Shown one piece after another: positions 40,842-49,276 of a DNA stretch of 64,000 nucleotides. The notes beneath the pieces were generated by a model. That model worked only from the letters and a program-made list of their open reading frames with translations, was not told where the DNA came from and made no database searches. Within the stretch, counting starts at the first letter, position 1. Each line of letters begins with the position of its first letter. The stretch covers positions 434,001 through 498,000 of the forward strand of contig NZ_QVAI01000004.1 of NCBI RefSeq assembly GCF_003427025.1. The letters run 5' to 3'. The position numbers and the translations under genes were made by a program. This stretch comes from Jiangella endophytica. GTDB lineage: Bacteria; Actinomycetota; Actinomycetes; Jiangellales; Jiangellaceae.

Positions 40842-42346
40842 CGGGTCTCCCCTTCGGAGTCGGGCGCGTAGCGCCGATGGAGATGGGACAGGTAGGCGTC
40901 GGCGCCGAGGTCGGCGCCGGTGGCGCGGGGCACCAGCTCGGCGAGGGTGTACGTGCGGCCGGGCGCATGCACGTGGCGGCGCAGCCAGCCGAGCATCGGG
41001 CCGAACGTCCCGGTGCCGGCATCGGCGTCGATGTCCACGCCGTCGCGGCGCATCGCCTCGGCCAGCTGGGCCGACACCAGATTGCCGATGACGTAGCTGG
41101 TGAACAGCCCCATCCACCGGTGGCACCAGTGCGGGTCCTGCAGGGCGCCGTCGCGGTCGGACGCGGGCGCGGCGCCGAAGTACTCGGCGCTGCGGGCGTT
41201 CCACAGCTCCGGCACGTCGGCGACGTCCAGCGTGCCGGACAGCAGTGAGGTCTCGATCTCCCAGCGCAGCAGGATGTGCAGGTTGAAGGTCAGCTCGTCG
41301 GTGGCGATGCGGATGACGCTGGTCGGCCGGGCCACCAGCGCCTCGTGCAGCGACTCGGGCGTCACCGCGTCGGGATGATCGCCCAGGTACGGCACCAGCA
41401 CCCGGTGGGCGAAGCGCGCGAACTGCGGCGTCCGGCCGACGATGTTCTCCCAGAACTTCGCCTGCGACTCGTGCAGCCACGGCATGACCCCGCGCGCGGC
41501 CGAGGTGCCCCACAGCTCCGGCGCGATGCCCTGCTCGTAGAGCGCGTGCCCGATCTCGTGGACGGCGCTGGTGAGGATCTCGTCGAACGGGACGTCGTCG
41601 CGCAGGGTGAAGCGGACGTCGTTGGCGCCCGACGGGCTGGTGAACGGGTGCGGCGACACCGCGAGACCGCCGCGGTTCCAGTCGTAGCCGATCCGCTCGG
41701 TGAGGTCGCGGACGAACGCGAACGTGGTCCGGCGGTCGAGGTCGGGGAAGCGCACCGGCGCCCGGCCGGCATAGCGCGCCTGCCGCTGTGCGTTGAGCCG
41801 CAGGACCGGCTCGCGCAGACCGTTCAGCAGCCGGTCGGTCGCGGCGTAGGACAGGCCGGGCTCGTAGGTGGACAGCAGCGCGTCCATCGGGTGGTCGGTG
41901 TAGCCGATGGAGTCGGCCATCCGCAGGTTGATGTCGAGCAGCCGGCGCAGCCAAGGCGCGAAGTCGGCCCACCGGCCGGCCGCGCGAGCGTCACGCCAGG
42001 CCGGGAACGCCTCGGCGGCCACCACCTGGAAGTCGGCCAGCGCCTCGACCGGCCGCTGCCGGGCCGCCTCGTGGTCGCGGCGCGCCGTCCGCGCGATGGC
42101 CCAGGCGGCGAAGTCCTCCTCCGGGTCCGGCGCGAGCCGCTCGACGGCCGCGACCAGTGCGTCCAGTCGCGGGTCGGCGATCCGGGCCCTCAGCTGCCGC
42201 TCCATCAGCCCGATCTGGCGGGCGCGGTCGGCGGTGGCGGCGTCGGGCAGCGCGGTCTGCTGGTCGTAGCGGAGGTGGTCGAAGATCCGGCGGTAGTCCT
42301 CGGTCTCGGCGAGGTAGTCACGCAGGTCGGCGATCGGGGGTGCCAC
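40838..42346 (-). CDS. M32-family (Taq-type) metallocarboxypeptidase
   Basis: A 502-residue zinc carboxypeptidase. All M32 landmarks are present: HPF (233-235), DVRFT (243-247), the zinc motif HEIGH (263-267), HESQ (292-295), a RIATDEL stretch and GALQDPHWCH. The enzymes trim single residues from peptide C-termini in the cytoplasm. The GTG at 42344-42346 follows GGAGGA by 6 nt. It is first in a three-gene operon (carboxypeptidase, deacylase, amidase) located next to a GntR gene on the same strand (30 nt after it), suggesting breakdown of an imported peptide-like compound. Confidence 0.94.
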   Translation of the reverse strand: MAPPIADLRDYLAETEDYRRIFDHLRYDQQTALPDAATADRARQIGLMERQLRARIADPRLDALVAAVERLAPDPEEDFAAWAIARTARRDHEAARQRPVEALADFQVVAAEAFPAWRDARAAGRWADFAPWLRRLLDINLRMADSIGYTDHPMDALLSTYEPGLSYAATDRLLNGLREPVLRLNAQRQARYAGRAPVRFPDLDRRTTFAFVRDLTERIGYDWNRGGLAVSPHPFTSPSGANDVRFTLRDDVPFDEILTSAVHEIGHALYEQGIAPELWGTSAARGVMPWLHESQAKFWENIVGRTPQFARFAHRVLVPYLGDHPDAVTPESLHEALVARPTSVIRIATDELTFNLHILLRWEIETSLLSGTLDVADVPELWNARSAEYFGAAPASDRDGALQDPHWCHRWMGLFTSYVIGNLVSAQLAEAMRRDGVDIDADAGTGTFGPMLGWLRRHVHAPGRTYTLAELVPRATGADLGADAYLSHLHRRYAPDSEGETR

Positions 42347-42375
42347 GTGCGTCCTCCTGGTTCTGCGGTCGTGGG

Positions 42376-43083
42376 TCAGGCGGGACGGTGCCCGGCGGCG
42401 GCCTCGTCGGTGCCGGCGACGCGCTGCCGGAAGTACTCCAGGACCTGGTCACCGGTCTGGTAGAGGAACGCGCTGACCAGACCGGCCACGGCGCCGGCGT
42501 TGCCGTTGCGCACGGCGGTGGTGGCCTGGCGGTAGAAGACGTTGTTCAGCGCGACGTGCTCGGGGTCGTCGCGCAGCCCGTGCGGGACCGACGAGATGCG
42601 GGCGCGCAGCTGGCGGACCAGGTCCAGCGCCGTGCGGTTGCCGGACGCGTCGTAGAGGATCTCCCGCCACTGCCACGCGGTCTGGAACATCAGCTCCCAC
42701 TCACCGCTGGCCGAGAGCGCGAGCACCTGGTCCAGCAGGTCCTCCATCCGCGCCACCTCGGCCGGGCCGAGGCGCGGGACGGCCGCGCCGGCCATCGTCG
42801 ACTCGATCAGCGCGCGCAGGGCGTACACCTCGCGAACGGTCTGCCGCGACATGCCGCTGGACACCGCGCCGACGTTCGGCACGTGCCGGACCAGCCCGCG
42901 GCCGGCCAGGATGCGCAGCGCCTCGCGGACCGGCGCCCGGCTGACCTCCAGTTCCCTGGCGATCTCCAGCTCACGGATGCGGGCGCCCTCGGGGAACCGG
43001 CCGTCGATGATGGCCCGCTCGATCCAGTCGGCCACGGTCTCGGGCAGGGTCGATGACTCCGTCACGGCGTCGGTTGCGGCCAT
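42376..43083 (-). CDS. GntR/FadR-family transcriptional regulator
   Basis: A 235-residue regulator. The winged helix (about 12-75) contains GARIRELEIARELEVSRAPV and LAGRGLVRHVPNVGA; the C-terminal helical FCD domain (about 85-215) binds the effector. The ATG at 43081-43083 is chosen since a longer in-frame start would run through the operator. A perfect 12-bp palindrome ATTGTCGACAAT lies 27 nt upstream, and a one-mismatch copy precedes the divergent binding-protein gene. It therefore probably controls both its own operon (peptidase, deacylase, amidase) and the transporter operon. Confidence 0.92.
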   Translation of the reverse strand: MAATDAVTESSTLPETVADWIERAIIDGRFPEGARIRELEIARELEVSRAPVREALRILAGRGLVRHVPNVGAVSSGMSRQTVREVYALRALIESTMAGAAVPRLGPAEVARMEDLLDQVLALSASGEWELMFQTAWQWREILYDASGNRTALDLVRQLRARISSVPHGLRDDPEHVALNNVFYRQATTAVRNGNAGAVAGLVSAFLYQTGDQVLEYFRQRVAGTDEAAAGHRPA

Positions 43084-43109
43084 CTCTCGTTCCTGTCTCG
43101 TGGGAATTG

Positions 43110-43121
43110 ATTGTCGACAAT
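43110..43121. promoter_or_regulatory. GntR operator 1
   Basis: ATTGTCGACAAT is a perfect 12-bp palindrome 27 nt upstream of the GntR start codon. The TTGTCGACAA core recurs at 43381-43392. Confidence 0.78.
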
Positions 43122-43216
43122 AGAGCCGGGTTGTCGCCGACGCAACACCCCGCGGACCCCGACTCGGCCCCGCCCCGCCACGTCGACGTCCGGTTCGTAA
43201 AGTCTGCGTGACGTCA

Positions 43217-43245
43217 TTGACAGCCCGCATGGCGTTTCCTAAGCT
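43217..43245 (+). promoter_or_regulatory. Promoter of the PotDBCA-like operon
   Basis: TTGACA (43217-43222), 17-nt spacer, TAAGCT (43240-43245): a good housekeeping-type promoter. Transcription would start near 43252, leaving a leader of about 160 nt that contains GntR operator 2. Confidence 0.65.
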
Positions 43246-43380
43246 CAGCGCAATCGCACCGGCCGTCGGCCGCACTCGATCGCCGGCCGGCCCAGCGCGG
43301 CGCCGTCCCCTCCGACCGAGGGTCAGACCTCGCGTTCAGCCGCCTCTTCGCCTCGACGAGAGGCCACATTGAACCACTGT

Positions 43381-43392
43381 AGTGTCGACAAT
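43381..43392. promoter_or_regulatory. GntR operator 2
   Basis: AGTGTCGACAAT differs from operator 1 at one position. It lies 22 nt before the start codon of the binding protein, inside the predicted leader, where a bound repressor would block elongation. Confidence 0.72.
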
Positions 43393-43414
43393 CTTCCTGA
43401 TCTGGAGGTCAGGC

Positions 43415-44488
43415 ATGGCACCCGAACTCAGTCGACGGTCGCTACTGACCATCGCCGGCGGACTCGGCGCCGGCTACCTGCTCGCCGGGTGCGGCAGCGA
43501 CGACGAACCGTCGGCCACCGGGGCGTCCGGTGGCGGCGGCGAGCTCGTCGTCCGCACCTGGAGCGGCGTCTGGGAGGGCGCCGTCAACGCGATGGCGTCC
43601 GGGTTCGAGTCCGCGAGCGGCATCTCGCTGCTCAACGACCCGGGCAGCGACACCCTCACGCTGCTGGAGCAGCGCCCCGGCGAGCACGACGTCGCATGGC
43701 TCATCGGCACCGACTCCACCCGCGGCATGACCGACGGCGTCCTCGAGCCGATCGACACCAGCCGGATCGAGCGGTTCGCGCAGATCAACACCCGGCTCTC
43801 CGACGGCATCACGCACGAGGGCCGGCTGTCCGGCGTCCCGATCAGCTACACCGCCACCGGCATCATCTACAACCGCGACCGCCTCGGCTTCGAGATCACC
43901 AGCTGGGAGGACCTGTGGCGGGACGAGCTACGCGGCCAGCTGTGCATCCAGAACGCGCCGTCGATCGGCGGGCTCTTCCTCGTCTTCACCGGCGCCCGTG
44001 TCTTCGGTTCCGGACCGGACGACTACGAGGCCGGCTGGAAGGCGATCGAGGAGCTGGCGCCGAACGTGCAGTTCCTCTTCAACACCAGCAGCGACGGCGT
44101 CAGCAAGCTCGCCTCGGGCAGCGTGCTGGCCTGCGTCACGATCGCCGACCAGGGCGTGCCGCTGCGCGAGCAGGGCATCGAGACGGTGATCCCCGACGAG
44201 GGCACCACCTACAGCATCCAGAGCCTCACCGTCCCGGCCGCCTCGGAGAACAAGGACGCCGCCTACGAGTTCATCAACTTCATGCTCGACCCGGACAACC
44301 AGGTCGAGTGGGCCCGCAACGGCAAGGCCGCGCCGTCGACCACCGACGTCGAGCTGCCCGACGACCTCGCCTCCGAGCTGCTGGAGACGCCCGCCGTCGC
44401 GGAGAACCTCTGGCCGATCGACTGGTACGAGTTCGGCCAGCAGATCCCGGACTGGACCACGCGCTGGCAGAGGATCTTCGGCTCGTGA
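43415..44488 (+). CDS. PotD-like ABC substrate-binding lipoprotein
   Basis: A 357-residue binding protein with a Tat-type lipoprotein signal: twin Arg at 7-8 (SRRSLLTIAGG) and lipobox LLAGC with Cys26. The mature domain begins LVVRTWSGVWEGAVNAM and continues VPISYTATGIIYNRDRL, SWEDLWRDELRG and FINFMLDPDNQVEW, in the pattern of spermidine/putrescine-type (family 1/8) binding proteins. The ATG at 43415 follows GGAGGT by 5 nt; a GTG at 43382 inside the operator is rejected. It heads a six-gene operon. The family takes up polyamines, opines or other cationic compounds, so an amino-acid-like substrate fits the neighbouring enzymes. Confidence 0.9.
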   Translation: MAPELSRRSLLTIAGGLGAGYLLAGCGSDDEPSATGASGGGGELVVRTWSGVWEGAVNAMASGFESASGISLLNDPGSDTLTLLEQRPGEHDVAWLIGTDSTRGMTDGVLEPIDTSRIERFAQINTRLSDGITHEGRLSGVPISYTATGIIYNRDRLGFEITSWEDLWRDELRGQLCIQNAPSIGGLFLVFTGARVFGSGPDDYEAGWKAIEELAPNVQFLFNTSSDGVSKLASGSVLACVTIADQGVPLREQGIETVIPDEGTTYSIQSLTVPAASENKDAAYEFINFMLDPDNQVEWARNGKAAPSTTDVELPDDLASELLETPAVAENLWPIDWYEFGQQIPDWTTRWQRIFGS

Positions 44489-45351
44489 CCCGAGCCCGCT
44501 CCCCCGAGGACGAGGCCACGCTGGGGCGGCGCGGCAGCTGGCTGCTGGGCGGCCCGATGCTGGTGTTCGTGGTGGCCCTGTTCGGCTACCCGGCGTACCT
44601 CGTCCTGCGCACCAGCGTGGCCAGTGGCGACGGGCTGGACTCCGGCGGGTTCAGCCTGACCCACTACGTCACGTTCTTCACCGACTCGCTGTACCTCGAC
44701 GCGCTGCTGAACACGTTCGTCATCGCGGTGGTGTCGACGGCGGTCACCGCGGTGCTCGGGCTGCTGTACGCCTACGAGATCACCCGCCGGCCGGGGCTGC
44801 GCACCGTGCTGCTCCTGCTGCTGGTGCTGCCGCTGCTGGTGAACGGCGTGGTGCGGATCTACGGGCTGCAGCTGGGGATGATCTCGCTGGACCGGGTGCT
44901 GCTCGACCTCGGGCTGCGCGACACCCCGCTCGGGCTGCAGTACTCCTTCGCCGGGATCATCATCGCGCTGGTCATGTTCCAGTTCCCGTTCATGGCGCTG
45001 GCGGTCTACGCCGGGCTGTCGCGGCTGGACGTCTCACTGGTCGAGGCAGCTCAGACGCTCGGTGCGCCGCGACGTGAGGTGCTGGTCCGGGTGGTGCTGC
45101 CGCTCGCGGTGCCCGGTCTGGTGGCGGGCAGCGTGCTGACGTTCGCCGCCGCGGCGGGCACGTTCATCGTCCCCGCGATGATGGGCGGCGGCCGGGTCAA
45201 CACGATCCCGCAGATGATCTACACGTCGGTCAGCCAGACCTCGCAGTGGGCCACGGCCTCGGCGTTCGCCGTCGTGCTGGTCGCCATCCTCGCGGTCTCC
45301 ATCCTCTACAGCCTGCGGCGCGGCCTGCGCTCGACGGCGGGGACGAGGTGA
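44485..45351 (+). CDS. PotB-like ABC transporter permease
   Basis: A 288-residue permease with about six membrane helices. The EAA motif appears as LVEAAQTLGAPRREV near residue 190, which couples to the ATPase. The GTG at 44485 overlaps the binding-protein stop (GTGA), so no separate ribosome-binding site is needed. With the next permease it forms the membrane channel of the importer. Confidence 0.92.
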   Translation: MTRARSPEDEATLGRRGSWLLGGPMLVFVVALFGYPAYLVLRTSVASGDGLDSGGFSLTHYVTFFTDSLYLDALLNTFVIAVVSTAVTAVLGLLYAYEITRRPGLRTVLLLLLVLPLLVNGVVRIYGLQLGMISLDRVLLDLGLRDTPLGLQYSFAGIIIALVMFQFPFMALAVYAGLSRLDVSLVEAAQTLGAPRREVLVRVVLPLAVPGLVAGSVLTFAAAAGTFIVPAMMGGGRVNTIPQMIYTSVSQTSQWATASAFAVVLVAILAVSILYSLRRGLRSTAGTR

Positions 45352-46181
45352 GCGGGCGCATGCGCACATCGTCGACGCCCCGGGAGCGGACCCGCTACCC
45401 CGTCTTCGCGATCTGCTTCACGCTGCTGCTCCTGGTGCCGCTGGTGGTGGTCGTCGCGACCGCCGTCAACCCCGGCGCCTACCTCAAGTTCCCGCCGGAC
45501 GGGTTCACCCTCGACTGGTTCACCACCGCGATCGAGACGCCGCGATTCCAGTCGTCGCTGCTGCTCAGCCTGCGGATCGCAGTCATCGCGTCGGTGGTCG
45601 GGCTGGCGCTGACGATCCCGACCGCGGTCGCGATCACCCGCGGCCGGCGGCGGCTGCGGCCGTGGGTCAGCACCGCGACCGTGCTGCCGCTGATCACGCC
45701 GGACATGCTGCTGGCCCTCGGCCTGCTGATCATGCTGGTGCAGATCGGCATGGCCAGCAGCCTGATCGGGCTGGTCCTCGGTCACGTCCTCATCGGCATG
45801 CCGCTGGCTGTCCAGGTGCTGGTGGCCGCATTGAGCGGCGTCGACGAGAACATCGAGCAGGCCGCCCAGACCCTCGGCGCCTCGCGGGCGACCGCGTTCG
45901 TCCGGGTGACGCTGCCGGCGATCCTGCCGGCCATCGGATCGGCGGCGGTGTTCCTGTTCATCTTCTCCTTCGACAACGTGTCCATCTCGCTGTTCCTGTC
46001 CGCACCGGGCCAGACGACGCTGCCGATCACGATGTTCCAGTACCTGGAGTACAACTCCGATCCGACCGTCTCGGCGATGTCGACGATCCTCATCGTCCTC
46101 TCACTGGTCGTCGCCGTGGTCCTGTCGCGGCTGGGTGGCCTCTCCCACCTCGCCGGCTCGCCCACCAGGAGATCGTCATGA
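45348..46181 (+). CDS. PotC-like ABC transporter permease
   Basis: A 277-residue permease, second channel subunit, with about six helices. The EAA-type motif reads IEQAAQTLGASRATAF near residue 175. The GTG at 45348 overlaps the previous stop (GTGA); an internal ATG four codons in is possible. Its stop overlaps the ATPase start (ATGA). Confidence 0.92.
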   Translation: MSGRMRTSSTPRERTRYPVFAICFTLLLLVPLVVVVATAVNPGAYLKFPPDGFTLDWFTTAIETPRFQSSLLLSLRIAVIASVVGLALTIPTAVAITRGRRRLRPWVSTATVLPLITPDMLLALGLLIMLVQIGMASSLIGLVLGHVLIGMPLAVQVLVAALSGVDENIEQAAQTLGASRATAFVRVTLPAILPAIGSAAVFLFIFSFDNVSISLFLSAPGQTTLPITMFQYLEYNSDPTVSAMSTILIVLSLVVAVVLSRLGGLSHLAGSPTRRSS

Positions 46182-47266
46182 CGTTCACCCACCACGAGTC
46201 CGGCACCGACCGCGCCCCCGCGGACTCGCCCTCGGCGTACCTGCGGCTGCGGGCCGTGACGAAGCAGTACCCGACCGGCGGCGGCGTCGCCGGCGTCGAC
46301 CTCACCGTCACCAAGGGCGACATGCTGGTGCTGCTCGGCCCCTCCGGCTGCGGCAAGACGACGCTGCTGCGCACGCTCGCCGGGCTGCTGCAGCCCGACT
46401 CGGGCGCCATCGAGCTGGACGGCGAGGACCTGGTCGCGGTCCCGACGTTCAAGCGCAACATCTCGATGGTCTTCCAGACCTGGGCGCTGTTCCCGACCAT
46501 GACCGTCCGCGACAACGTCGCGTTCGGGCTGAAGATGCGCCGCGTCGGCAAGCAGGAGCGGGCCGACCGGGTGGCCCGGGCGCTCGAGCTGGTCGGGCTG
46601 ACGGAGTTCGCCGGCCGGCTGCCGCGGCAGCTCTCCGGCGGCCAGCAGCAGCGGGTCGCGGTGGCCCGCGCGATCGTCGTCGAGCCGCGGCTGATCCTCA
46701 TGGACGAGCCGCTCTCCAGCCTCGACCACCGGATCCGGGTGCAGCTGCGGGCCCAGCTCAAGGAGCTGCAGCGCGGCCTCGGTCTCACCGGCGTCTACGT
46801 CACGCACGACCACACCGAGGCGCTGGCGCTGGGCGACCGGATCGCCGTCATGGACTCCGGGCGCATCGTCGAACTCGGCCGGCCGGTCGACGTGTTCGCC
46901 CGGCCCACCCGCCGCTACACCGCCGAGTTCCTCGGCCTCGCCAACGTCGTCGACGTCAGCACCGGCGACGGCGGCTACCGGACGTCCGGCGGGTCGCGGA
47001 TCCCGGCCGAGGTGACCGCCGGCCGGTCCGACGTCGTCGCCGTCGCACTGCGGCCCGACTGCGTGCGGCTCGGCCAGACCGACGACGGCGGCACGCCCGG
47101 CGTGGTCCGGGTGGTCGAGTACCAGCCGGGCGGCGTCCTGCACGACGTCGAGCTGCCCGGCGGCACCCGGCTGCAGGCGCTGACGCCGGTCGGGCTCAGC
47201 TACTCGATCGACACCCCGGTCTTCGTGACACCGGAATGGAGCAAGGCCGTACCTCTGGCCGACTGA
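46178..47266 (+). CDS. PotA-like ABC transporter ATPase
   Basis: A 362-residue ATPase of the polyamine/iron/sulfate import group. Walker A GPSGCGKTT, Q-loop MVFQTWALFP, signature QLSGGQQQRVAVARAI, Walker B LILMDEPLSSLD and the switch His in YVTHDHTEAL are intact. The C-terminal ~110 residues form a TOBE regulatory domain. It energises the PotB/PotC-like channel. The ATG overlaps the previous stop. A short gap separates it from the amidohydrolase, the first enzyme gene of this operon. Confidence 0.94.
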   Translation: MTFTHHESGTDRAPADSPSAYLRLRAVTKQYPTGGGVAGVDLTVTKGDMLVLLGPSGCGKTTLLRTLAGLLQPDSGAIELDGEDLVAVPTFKRNISMVFQTWALFPTMTVRDNVAFGLKMRRVGKQERADRVARALELVGLTEFAGRLPRQLSGGQQQRVAVARAIVVEPRLILMDEPLSSLDHRIRVQLRAQLKELQRGLGLTGVYVTHDHTEALALGDRIAVMDSGRIVELGRPVDVFARPTRRYTAEFLGLANVVDVSTGDGGYRTSGGSRIPAEVTAGRSDVVAVALRPDCVRLGQTDDGGTPGVVRVVEYQPGGVLHDVELPGGTRLQALTPVGLSYSIDTPVFVTPEWSKAVPLAD

Positions 47267-47282
47267 TGCGAAGGAGCGTTCG

Positions 47283-48050
47283 TTGCGGATCGACTTCCAC
47301 ACCCACATCTGGAACACCCAGCTCGACGAGGTGGACACGTTCGTCCAGAACATCACCGCGCTCGGGATCGACAAGGCCGTGGTGCTGCCCATCGCGCCGT
47401 ACATGTCCAACCAGGCGGTCGCCGACCTCGTCACCAAGGCCGACGGCGCCATCGTCGGGTTCGCCTCCGTCGTCCCGTTCGCCGAGACCACCGGCATCCC
47501 GCGGGAGGACCCGGTCGAGACGCTGGCGCACGCTGTCACCGTCCTCGGCCTCAAGGGGCTCAAGCTGCACCCGCTGATCCAGGGGTTCAGCCTCGCCGAC
47601 CCCGGCCTGGTCCCGGTGGTCTCCGCCGCCGGCGACCTCGGCATCCCGGTGATCTTCCACACCGGGCCGTCCAACGGGCGCGCCGGGCGGCTGGAGAACG
47701 GCCGGGTCGAGCTGCTGGACGACCTCGCCATCATGTGCCCGGGCACGGTGCTGGTCGCCGGGCACGCCAACCCGATGAGCGACGCGCTGTACCTCGCCCG
47801 CAAGCACCCGAACGTCTACCTCGAGACGTCGATCTCGTGGGCGCGGTGGGGCGCCCTGATCCCCGGCCTGGTGCGGCAGGTGGTCACCGAGGCAGGCCCG
47901 GACAAGATCCTCTACGGCAGCGACTTCTCCCTCGACCGCGACCAGCGGGTGATCGACACCGATGCCGTCTTCACCTCGTCCGGGCTGTCCGACGCCGACC
48001 TCGAGCTGGTCTTCGGCGGCAACGCCGCCCGGCTGCTGGGGCTGTCGTGA
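47283..48050 (+). CDS. Amidohydrolase-2-family metal-dependent hydrolase
   Basis: A 255-residue TIM-barrel hydrolase. The metal motif HTH (His6, His8 in DFHTHIWN) opens the protein; KLHP, IFHTGP, GHANP and YGSDFS follow in the expected order. The start is an unusual TTG at 47283, fixed by AAGGAG 6 nt upstream and by the HxH motif lying only five residues in. It sits between the importer genes and the second deacylase (GTGA overlap). It may hydrolyse or decarboxylate an intermediate of the imported compound. The substrate is unknown. Confidence 0.85.
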   Translation: MRIDFHTHIWNTQLDEVDTFVQNITALGIDKAVVLPIAPYMSNQAVADLVTKADGAIVGFASVVPFAETTGIPREDPVETLAHAVTVLGLKGLKLHPLIQGFSLADPGLVPVVSAAGDLGIPVIFHTGPSNGRAGRLENGRVELLDDLAIMCPGTVLVAGHANPMSDALYLARKHPNVYLETSISWARWGALIPGLVRQVVTEAGPDKILYGSDFSLDRDQRVIDTDAVFTSSGLSDADLELVFGGNAARLLGLS

Positions 48051-49102
48051 CCGCCGCGTTGCTGACCGGGCCGGCGCAGCTGCTCGACGTCGCGCCCGGC
48101 ACTCGGCGGCTCTTCCACCTCCCCGTGGCCCGCCGAGCATCGGGCGAGGACCTGCGCATCGCCGTCCACGTCGCCCGCGGTGGGGCAGGCGACGGACCGG
48201 TGCTCGGGCTGGTGGGCGCCGTGCACGGCGACGCGATCTTCGGCTCGCACATCATCCGGCTGGCGATGGAGCGGCTCGACCTCGCCGGGCTGGCCGGCAC
48301 CGTCGTCGCCGTCCCCGTCGCCAACCCGGTCGCGTTCGAGTCGGGCACCCGGACCACCGGGCAGGGCTGGAACACCGACATGAACAACCTCAACCGGGTC
48401 TTCCCCGGCGCCGCCGACGGCTGGGTGACGCAGCAGCTGGCGGCCGCGCTGTCGGAGAACGTGCTCGGCCGGCTGGACGCCCTGATCGACTACCACTGCG
48501 GTGCGAACACGTCGATCAACTACACGCTGGTCAGCGGCGACTCCACGCCGGAACAGAAGCGGACGTTCGACTTCAACCGGCTGATGGGCTGCGACTTCGT
48601 CTACGTCCACGACGTCAACCCGTACTCCGGCACGATCACCGGCTACGCGGCGGAGCAGGGCGTGCTGTGCGTCGTCGCCGAGCAGGGCGGCAACGTGCTG
48701 CCCGACGGGTTCGACGAGCTGGCGCTGACCCGGATCGACAACTACCTCAAGGCGCTCGGCATGATCGACGGCGAGCCGGTGCTGCCGGACCGTCAGCTGG
48801 TCATGCGCGGCGGGCGGACGCTGCAGCGGGTGGTCCACGGCGGGCTGTTCTACCCGGCCGTCGGCGTCGAGGCGCTGTCGGCGACCGTACCGGGCGGCAC
48901 CCTCCTCGGCCGCGTCGTCGACCCGCACTCGTTCGAGGTGCTGCAGACCATCACCGCGCCGTACGAGTCGTCGGCGATCTTCCAGCTGCGGCCCGCGTTC
49001 GGCCAGGTGAACCCCGGCGACTACGCCTACATCATCGGCGACGCGACCCGGGCGGCCGAGCTGCCCCGGCTGACCGACTGGCGGTTCCCGCTACCGGCGT
49101 AG
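48047..49102 (+). CDS. Succinylglutamate desuccinylase/aspartoacylase-family protein, copy B
   Basis: A 351-residue M14-fold deacylase, clearly paralogous to the one at 39804: both share NPVAFESGTR, GWNTDMNN, NRVFPG, DYHC, SINYTLV, TPEQKR and AEQGGNV. Here too the H-x-x-E metal motif reads H60-G-D-A63; the second His is His150. The GTG at 48047 overlaps the amidohydrolase stop. Last gene of the GntR-controlled transporter operon. Two copies, one in each divergent arm, suggest two related acyl substrates or a heteromeric enzyme. Confidence 0.86.
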   Translation: MTAALLTGPAQLLDVAPGTRRLFHLPVARRASGEDLRIAVHVARGGAGDGPVLGLVGAVHGDAIFGSHIIRLAMERLDLAGLAGTVVAVPVANPVAFESGTRTTGQGWNTDMNNLNRVFPGAADGWVTQQLAAALSENVLGRLDALIDYHCGANTSINYTLVSGDSTPEQKRTFDFNRLMGCDFVYVHDVNPYSGTITGYAAEQGVLCVVAEQGGNVLPDGFDELALTRIDNYLKALGMIDGEPVLPDRQLVMRGGRTLQRVVHGGLFYPAVGVEALSATVPGGTLLGRVVDPHSFEVLQTITAPYESSAIFQLRPAFGQVNPGDYAYIIGDATRAAELPRLTDWRFPLPA

Positions 49103-49276
49103 CGACCGCCGCCACTCCCCGGTCAGAGTGTCCGTGTCGGGCACGTCGAACGCGCCGACGTGCTCGCCCAGCGACACCCAGTCGTCCTCGGCCGCGACCC
49201 ACTGCAGCGTGACCTGCTCGCCGTCGGTGCTGAGCGTGGCGACCAGGGGCGGGCCGAACGGGTGGGCGGGGAGCAC
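49091..49276 (-). CDS. Small orphan ORF, possible gene remnant
   Basis: A 61-residue reading frame with protein-like composition (VTLQWVAAEDDWVSLGEHVG) and a GTG start at 49274-49276 without a good ribosome-binding site. The frame stays open about 20 codons further upstream, with no start codon there, so it could be the 3' remnant of a longer decayed gene. It overlaps the 3' end of the convergent deacylase gene by 12 nt. I recognise no family. Confidence 0.35.
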   Translation of the reverse strand: MLPAHPFGPPLVATLSTDGEQVTLQWVAAEDDWVSLGEHVGAFDVPDTDTLTGEWRRSLRR

